Under the pieces are notes generated by a model that saw only the letters and a list, made by a program, of their open reading frames with translations, had not been told where the DNA came from and made no database searches. From positions 26,379-90,378 of the forward strand of contig JAQVNJ010000007.1 in assembly GCA_028703175.1 (NCBI GenBank): a DNA stretch of 64,000 nt, read 5' to 3'. The first letter of the stretch is position 1; every line of letters starts with the position of its first letter. The DNA comes from JAAYCB01 sp012744395. Lineage in GTDB: Bacteria; Planctomycetota; Planctomycetia; Pirellulales; Thermoguttaceae. Position numbers and translations under genes: made by a program. Shown one piece after another: positions 63,943-64,000 of the stretch.

Positions 63943-64000
63943 ATGAAGACAGCTTTCATGGCGATGCTTGCCTGGCTGGGACTGCTCGCTGGCGCGGTGC
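63943..64000 (+). CDS. Start of an exported protein, cut by the window edge
   Basis: ATG at 63943 opens MKTAFMAMLAWLGLLAGAV, a clear signal peptide. It lies 28 bp after the nucleoside-hydrolase-like gene on the same strand; the ribosome binding site is weak (ACTTGAAG). The mature protein is outside the window, so nothing else can be said. Confidence 0.55.
   Translation, partial: MKTAFMAMLAWLGLLAGAV

Noticed and set aside
61020..63959. A 979-residue antisense frame across the ceramidase-like and nucleoside-hydrolase-like genes
   Set aside because: Both plus-strand genes have signal sequences and family motifs; the antisense frame has none.

Overview
The window looks like chromosome of a GC-rich planctomycete (Planctomycetota, probably Pirellulales-like). 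The basis is the gene content: several Tat-exported Gfo/Idh/MocA oxidoreductases and sugar-isomerase-type proteins, an SHD1-domain protein, an HzsA-related multiheme protein, GYF/TM2 and zinc-ribbon membrane proteins, a DUF4838 protein, and large modular sensor kinases. Coding density is high, genes lie on both strands in short runs, several starts are GTG or TTG behind good ribosome binding sites, and no rRNA, tRNA, IS element, phage or CRISPR array was recognised. Family names come from reading the translations; no database search was possible.

Left part (1-21 kb): NAD(P) transhydrogenase domain I (pntAA), the rplM-rpsI ribosomal pair, a HEAT-repeat exported protein, a small response regulator with an LsrG-like monooxygenase-fold protein, and a ROK sugar kinase fused to an Mth938-type domain, followed by a Tat-exported oxidoreductase. 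Next come exported proteins (a glycosidase-like barrel, an SHD1/beta-propeller protein, an Asp-box sialidase-like protein), a divergent phosphohexomutase, a membrane protein carrying five evenly built zinc ribbons, a stand-alone lipoyl-like domain, a GYF-TM2 protein and a second Gfo/Idh/MocA protein.

Middle part (21-43 kb): a CHASE-PAS hybrid histidine kinase; a tight operon of lysine 2,3-aminomutase, a YkgJ-type cysteine-cluster protein and an ATP-grasp ligase behind a palindromic promoter; a sugar-nucleotide-type epimerase; a two-domain alpha/beta hydrolase; a nitrilase-family amidase; myo-inositol-phosphate synthase; a class I aminotransferase; RecD2 helicase; an NtrB/NtrC-like two-component pair; and a divergent redox pair, a small siroheme reductase-like protein and an aldo-keto reductase with a ferredoxin tail. 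The gaps here hold several families of short palindromic and heptameric repeats.

Right part (43-64 kb): mostly exported proteins for polysaccharide or amino-sugar breakdown: beta-helix proteins, a Tat isomerase, an HzsA-related triheme protein, a decayed 3' remnant of a glycosidase-like gene, a DUF4838 protein, a double-length MurQ-like SIS protein, a dicarboxylate/amino-acid symporter with an acidic periplasmic insertion, a Tat aldo-keto reductase that has lost most of its catalytic tetrad, a clan-A glycoside hydrolase, a ceramidase-N-domain protein and a nucleoside-hydrolase-like protein. The last bases start another exported protein. The picture is of a heterotroph with a large secreted carbohydrate-degrading repertoire. 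The best candidates for something undescribed are the kamA-ykgJ-ATP-grasp operon, the ROK-Mth938 fusion and the five-ribbon membrane protein.
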